This document shows, in pieces, positions 58,471 through 64,000 of a DNA stretch of 64,000 bases. The stretch comes from Gordionus sp. m RMFG-2023. Taxonomy: Eukaryota; Nematomorpha; Gordioida; Chordodea; Parachordodidae. The notes below the pieces were generated by a model. The model was not told where the DNA came from. It was given only the letters and a program-made list of their open reading frames with translations, and did no database searches. The translations under genes and the position numbers were made by a program. The stretch lies in contig NC_088777.1 in the NCBI RefSeq assembly GCF_954871325.1, forward strand, positions 17,833,366 through 17,897,365, given 5' to 3'. Numbering within the stretch: the stretch's first letter is position 1; each line of letters begins with the position of its first letter.

Positions 58471-61110
58471 ACACTAAAAATCTTACTAACATTTCTAATC
58501 CTATTATTGTAATAAGTTTGAGAATAACCCTTCCATTCTAAATTTAATTAAAACCTAATTTATATGCTTTAAAAAAAATATTCTAAATATTTATAAAGCT
58601 TTAGATTTAAAAGCTTTTGCAAAAATAATTTTTCAATAAACGTAGAAATAGTTATTTTAATATAAATTATATACTATACTAATAAATATTATAATTTTTA
58701 TTTTCTTAATTTGTTTTTATGTGAAAAGAAAATTTGTCATTTTAATATTTATAAATGTTTTCTTCGTAACTGTTTATTCCACAACACGAATAGAATAATC
58801 CTTATATTTAATATATCTAAAATAGATTCACAATTATAATAAATTTATCGCTATTATGTATAATATAGTTTTTAAAAAAGTTTCATAGAAGGAATAATTA
58901 TTTATTAAGGATATCAATTATTTGAAACTTCCCGATTTTTCTAATAACTTCTTCTTCTTCAATTACTAATATTTCTTCTAAAATGTCTAATCTTAGCTCA
59001 CTGAAATTAGTTATGAATATTTTACGCAATTTATTAATTAATGTTATTTAACATATATTGGTTTTTAATTTTAGTAATGAATCTTAGGAACACACATTTG
59101 ATAACATTAATTCCTAAATTTGGCGAGAAAATCATAGCTAATTTCATTGATTTAAAACTGTGTAATGAAATAATTTATTATTTTGCAATAATTGAATCAT
59201 CAATAATAACGCCCTAATTTTTCGAACGATAAAAAAATATAAGTCATTTCGTTAACATTTATGCATTTTTAATTTTTATTTTCAATGATTCATTTCTACA
59301 AATTAGTTTTTTATTGATTCATTTTATTTAAGCTAGGCTATAATTTGAAAGTTAACATAATTCATATATAAATAATAATAAAAATAATTAATATGTATTT
59401 ATACAAGAATGGAGCAAATTTTTATCTCATATGAAGGGACAGAAATTTTAAATGGAAGGGCAGAATCCCCCTCCCCCATAGTTATTTGGCAGAAAATAAC
59501 GTCGTTGATATATAACAATATGAAAGCGCGAAAAGTGAATAATATGACATGTGTAGAATTTTTTAGAGTCAACACACCTAATTACCCCCAAAATACCCCT
59601 AGAACCTCTCTCCTATTCTCTGACAGATATATGGAGGCAAATAATCACTGCCCTCCCACGTTTCTTCATGTAGATACTGCTATATACTTGCAAATGAGTA
59701 ATGGTGTATTGCTTTAAAATGGGGAATACGATTTTTCAAATATGAAAAAATATGATAATCTATATAAAATCGATTTTCTTTTATTACGAATATGAATAAA
59801 TTCTTTTTCTATATTATATTTTAAAAATAATGTTACAAATTTAATATCCCCGATATCTATGAAAATTAAGAAATAAATAAGGGCTGAAAAAATTCCAAAC
59901 ATCTTTCATTTTTTGACTTGTTTGGATTGTATTTTTTAAAAGGATTTTATTTACCCTAGATGATTCCTTTCCCATATTTCGATTAATGAATCTGGAATAT
60001 TCTGATATCGAAGGTATTAATATTTATGAACAATAAATTTGACTAATTATTTAATCTTGCAGTTGTAAGAGGGGGAGTCATACTGCAACATCTCATATTA
60101 TTTATAAATGTTTTGAAGCTATTGGTGAAGTAATTTTACTTTTTTAATAGAACTCTTAACTTGATAGTTTCTACTCAAGATCCAGAAGCCACTGGTCTTA
60201 ATAAATTATATTGTATTGGTTGTAATTTAGGATATATTAGCAACAATTGTTTCTTAAATAAGCTTTTTCAATCAGTTGATGCCAAAAATTATGTCGACTC
60301 TACAGCTAATAAATTTATAAAAAAAATAAAATTTCGGCTTGTTAAAGATTGAAATTGAAAATCCTGTATCAAAGTTTAACCACGAAAAATAATCAAATTG
60401 CAAGTGTGTGATTTTTTGGTTGATACCAAAATAAAATTTAATTGTGGAAAACTCTGTTGTAATAAGTTACTTTGAAATAAAATGGTTACAGTCCGCAATT
60501 ACTATTATTAAAAAATGTTAAAAAAGCAAATAAGCTAAAATGGCTGACAAAATGGCCCCTATAAGTTTGAAGCGAGAGATATAAAAATATTAAAAATTTA
60601 AACTTTACAGATTAGACAGATTTTACTATTTAAAGTAAATTATTTATATTTAATTAATTTGATATAAAGAAAAGTTTATTAATATAAATATTAGAAAATA
60701 TATAATTTTAGTATTAAATATTTATATAAATTAATAATATAATAAAATATAATATTGAAAATACATATTTATTTAAATTAGATATAAAGAAAAATATGTA
60801 AATTATGATGTAAATATATTAAATTGTAAGATTATAAGATTTTATTAAAATATAATAATTAATATAATTTATTTAATATATTTATAATATAAATTGCATA
60901 TTTTAATATTATTAAGATATATATATATTTTTTATAATAATTCATAACAAATTTTTCTTCTGCATTAGATAACTTATCTGTTTAATAATCAAAATATAAA
61001 TCAATTTTTTTGAAATATTTATTCTAAAAAAATAACCTAGAATGGTAAACTAGGAGTCATTTATTTACCTCGTTTTCTGTATATAATTTTGTAGCTGGGT
61101 AGAAAATAAA
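58471..61110. other. AT-rich region with two unassigned short ORFs
   Basis: The only notable open stretches are 59409-59717 (102 codons, with CVEFFRVNTPNYPQNTPRT) and 60161-60352 (63 codons, with NKLYCIGCNLGYISNNCF). Neither belongs to a family I recognise, and neither has convincing splice partners. The second is preceded by a short open segment with KRGSHTATSHIIYKCFEAIG before a GTAATT. They could be exons or remnants. The rest shows nothing. Confidence 0.35.
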
Positions 61111-61118
61111 TTTGAGGG

Positions 61119-62099
61119 TAGTTATTTCTAATGATTAATGAAATCGTTAATTTTTTTTACTAGGAACTATATAAATAAAATTTTTACAGTAGGTATATAT
61201 ACTTATTATTCCATTAAATATCTGATTAACTCATTTTTTTGGTTATTTCTAAAGATTAATGGAATCGTTGATTATTTTTTCTTACTAAGAACTCCTTTGA
61301 TAAAATTTTTATAGTAGGTATTTATACTTATTATTCCTTTAAATATCTGATTAACTAATTTTTTTTGTTATTTCTAAAGATTAATGGGATCGTTGATTAT
61401 TTTTTCTTACTAAGAACTCCTTTGATAAAATTTTCACAGTAGGTTATTACTATTATTCCTTTATATATCTGATTAACTAATTTTTTTTTGTTATTTCGAA
61501 AGATTAATGGGATCGTTGATTATTTTTTCTTACTAAGAACTCCTTTGATAAAATTTTTACAGTAGGTTATTACTATTATTCCTTTAAATACCTGATTAAC
61601 TAATTTTTTTTTGTTATTTCTAAAGATTAATGAGATCGTTGATTATTTTTTCTTACTAAGAACTTCTTTGATAAAATTTTTATAGTAGGTATTTATACTT
61701 ATTATTCCTTTAAATATCTGATTAACTAATTTTTTTTGTTATTTCTAAAGATTAATGGGATCGTTGATTATTTTTTCTTACTAAGAACTCCTTTGATAAA
61801 ATTTTTACAGTAGGTTATTACTATTATTCCTTTATATATCTGATTAACTAATTTTTTTTTGTTATTTCGAAAGATTAATGGGATCGTTGATTATTTTTTC
61901 TTACTAAGAACTCCTTTGATAAAATTTTTACAGTAGGTTATTACTATTATTCCTTTAAATACCTGATTAACTAATTTTTTTTTGTTATTTCTAAAGTTTA
62001 ATGAGATCGTTGATTATTTTTTCTTACTAAGAACTCCTTTGATAAAATTTTTATAGTAGGTATTTATACTTATTATTCCTTTAAATATCTGATTAACTT
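61119..62099. repeat. Tandem array, eight units of about 122 bp with a three-unit higher-order period
   Basis: Each unit runs GTTATTTCTAAAGATTAATG, GGATCGTTGATTATTTTTTC, TTACTAAGAACTCCTTTGAT, AAAATTTTTACAGTAGG, a TTATTCCTTTAAAT phrase and CTGATTAACTAATTTTTTTT. Units begin near 61119, 61242, 61367, 61489, 61611, 61738, 61860 and 61982. Units 3-5 and 6-8 share the same order of marker changes: GGGATCG with TTATATATCTG, then the TTTCGAAAG variant with AATACCTG, then GAGATCG with the longer TATTTATACTTATT. The array therefore has a block of about 371 bp present twice. The first units are more diverged. Confidence 0.9.
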
Positions 62100-62655
62100 A
62101 TGGATACATATTAATTTCTTTTTATTTCAACTGTATAATTTGACAATACAAAACATTAAATTATTATTCATTATAAAATTTTTCTAAAAATTTGCTTAGA
62201 CAATATTAAAAATTTATTTTATAAGAATTTAATTACATATATCAGGTTAAATAAAAAAAATAATTTTATAAAAGTGCGCGAAACAATAATAAAAATGATA
62301 ATTTTGAATTGAAATAATTTATAAAAAAAATATAACGACAATAAATATAAGTTATACAACTAATAAAAAAATATACAAAGGAAGGGTTTAGTGTACCATT
62401 CAGGCATTCCAATCTCAAGAACATTATGATTAGTATTATGAACTTTTACCATATAAAACTCTCCACAAATGATGATATAACAATAGTTGAGGAACATAAA
62501 TAGATTTTGAAATTGGCATATACCATTTCAGCCAAACCCAACTACAATAAAATAACTTGGATCAACAGTAATGATATTTTTTTAATGATTTCAAAAAAAA
62601 TATAAAACAAATTGATTAGATGATAAGCAAAAAGTCACCAGTATAAAAAAATGAG
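62100..62655. other. Spacer between the tandem array and the MULE gene
   Basis: AT-rich DNA in which I see no gene or terminal repeat. If the MULE element's 3' end lies here, its inverted repeat is not recognisable by eye. The only GC-containing word of note is GTGCGCGAAAC at 62273-62283, which recalls the GCGAA motifs of the 10641-12019 element. Confidence 0.4.
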
Positions 62656-64000
62656 CTAAACACCAATAAATTTTTTAGAATATAAATATCTGGATATTTT
62701 ATCCAAATATTCAATGGGACTATATAAATTTCCACAATAAAGTATCATTATCTCTCTTATTTTAAAATCTAATAAGATATATTTTCTTCTTCTTTCGGTA
62801 ACTTTTCGCCCATCATCTAATTGCATCAACATAAGATCCATATCTTGTTCTATATTTTTAATGATATCAATAAATAAATAAATATTAGGGTGAGGATAAG
62901 GAACGTATTCCTTTAAAGCACGATTAAATCCTTCAACGTGGTTATTCGTCCTCACCCCTCTAACATCAAATGTGTTCCACATTTCATATTTGAACTTGGC
63001 ATTACTGTTAATCCAAGTATTTTCAAAATAATTTAAAAAATCTAAAATAGAACTTAATTGAAAAGATCGAGCTTGGTTAGTTAACTCAATCATTATAGAT
63101 GGCACATCCCTTTCTAATAAAAATGGGATGGCCATTATAATACGAAAAAATTTATGAATATAAGGATTTCGCCTGTGTAGTTGGGTCAGGCGATATTCCT
63201 GAATGCGTCTTACGATGCATTGACAGAAATGGAAATAGCAACCCTTTACAATAATTCTTGGAAAAATTTCCTTTAGGGCTAAAAATACGCCATTTTCAAA
63301 ATCTATTGTTGCACTTGGTGGCGAAAAAATTAAACCTAATGAGCAATAATTTTTTAATAAATAAAACATTCGAATATATGTATTTTTATATTTATCTGGT
63401 AAAAGAATATACGCACAGATAATTAATGTATTATTTATAATAATATTTATAATGTAAAATTGTTTAAATAGTTTAGGGGCGGCATTAAACGTGCCATCTA
63501 GATATATTTTATCTGCCAAACAAAGGCGAGATAAAAGTATACGAGTAGAAAAAATAAATAATTTATTATTATCATTACAAATTAAAAAATTATTATTAGT
63601 TATTGTGACTTAATGTTCCTCAAGCAATGCTATATCAGCATTTGTGCGAGGTAAGAATGGCCGCGTCGATTGAATAACGCGTGCCATAATTGTTTTTACC
63701 GACAAAAATGTTGGTAAGGTTTTAGGATGTCGCATCGCAAAGGAATCTAATTTCCTTTCGCGCATAACCTTTTTATATATTTTATGTAAGCTTAAATATT
63801 TATTTAATTTTGTTTGATTTTTTAATTCATTTAATGTAAGTAAAAGTTCATAATACACTTCATCATTATCATGATTATGTTGCTTAGTCATCATAAAATG
63901 AGTACCTAATATACCCCTTCCCTTACAACTTTGTAAACGACATTTATAAAAAAATCCTCTATTGCGATGATATAAATATTTATTTGAATAGATTAAATTA
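62656..64000 (-). pseudogene. MULE transposase with FLYWCH-type finger, open to the window edge, one in-frame stop
   Basis: Mutator-like transposases move DNA elements and leave 9-bp duplications. From the right edge the minus strand reads a FLYWCH-like finger (FYKCRLQSCKGRG, then TKQHNHD). A linker follows, with FAMRHPKTLPTFLSVKTIMA and FLPRTNADIALLEEH. The catalytic domain is then YLDGTFNAAPKLFKQFYII (first Asp), ATIDFENGVFLALKEIFP (second Asp), KGCYFHFCQCIVRRIQ and VRTNNHVEGFNRALKEY (Glu). A single TAA at 63610-63612 interrupts one continuous frame: the bases after it read VTITNNNFLICNDNNKLFIF without another stop up to YLDGTF. A CAA-to-TAA change would explain it, or the enzyme is split. 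The N-terminus lies outside the window. A GCGCGAAAC motif occurs downstream at 62275. Confidence 0.85.

Overview
The window is eukaryotic and almost certainly from an invertebrate animal. It is very AT-rich (roughly four fifths A+T by eye), gene-poor and packed with DNA-transposon remains. Two host genes with spliceosomal introns are clear: a BRD8-type subunit of the NuA4/TIP60 histone acetyltransferase complex, and a cholecystokinin/sulfakinin-type G-protein-coupled receptor. The smallest introns are 39-60 bp, while others reach 11-16 kb because transposons have filled them. No rRNA, convincing tRNA, CRISPR array or operon was seen. The species cannot be named from this sequence.

Layout. 1-2.6 kb: two inverted hAT copies, one split by a 573-bp hAT-type MITE with perfect 8-bp target duplications. 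2.6-3.3 kb: decayed LINE reverse-transcriptase tail. 3.6-4.0 kb: tandem repeats. 4.39-29.69 kb (+): BRD8 in 15 exons, 690 codons, every exon junction in phase. Its 15.7-kb fourth intron holds inverted-repeat elements, a 1379-bp element with 9-bp target duplications and a 14-bp-phased GCGAA array, a 192-bp MITE, and a full-length antisense hAT transposase gene. Later BRD8 introns hold a 1289-bp hAT copy and a 1398-bp piggyBac element. 29.69-30.33 kb: short convergent 3' spacer. 30.33-43.09 kb (-): the GPCR in two recognised exons, with an 11.1-kb intron full of MITEs, tandem repeats and a hAT nested inside another hAT.

43-64 kb: a MITE, the last two exons of an unrecognised membrane/coiled-coil protein (47.85-48.34 kb), a deleted hAT inserted into an unrecognised minus-strand ORF, an identical 574-bp direct duplication, GC-rich MITEs, a tandem array with a three-unit higher-order period (61.1-62.1 kb), and a MULE transposase with a FLYWCH finger running off the right end.

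BRD8 and the receptor are convergent neighbours with no evident functional link. The most interesting items are: a piggyBac element with perfect ends that has lost its catalytic core but still splices to an open 178-codon protein; the strictly spaced GCGAA array; and the open hAT transposase whose first catalytic Asp reads Asn. All gene models are read by eye from splice signals, phase and family motifs; no alignment or expression data were available.
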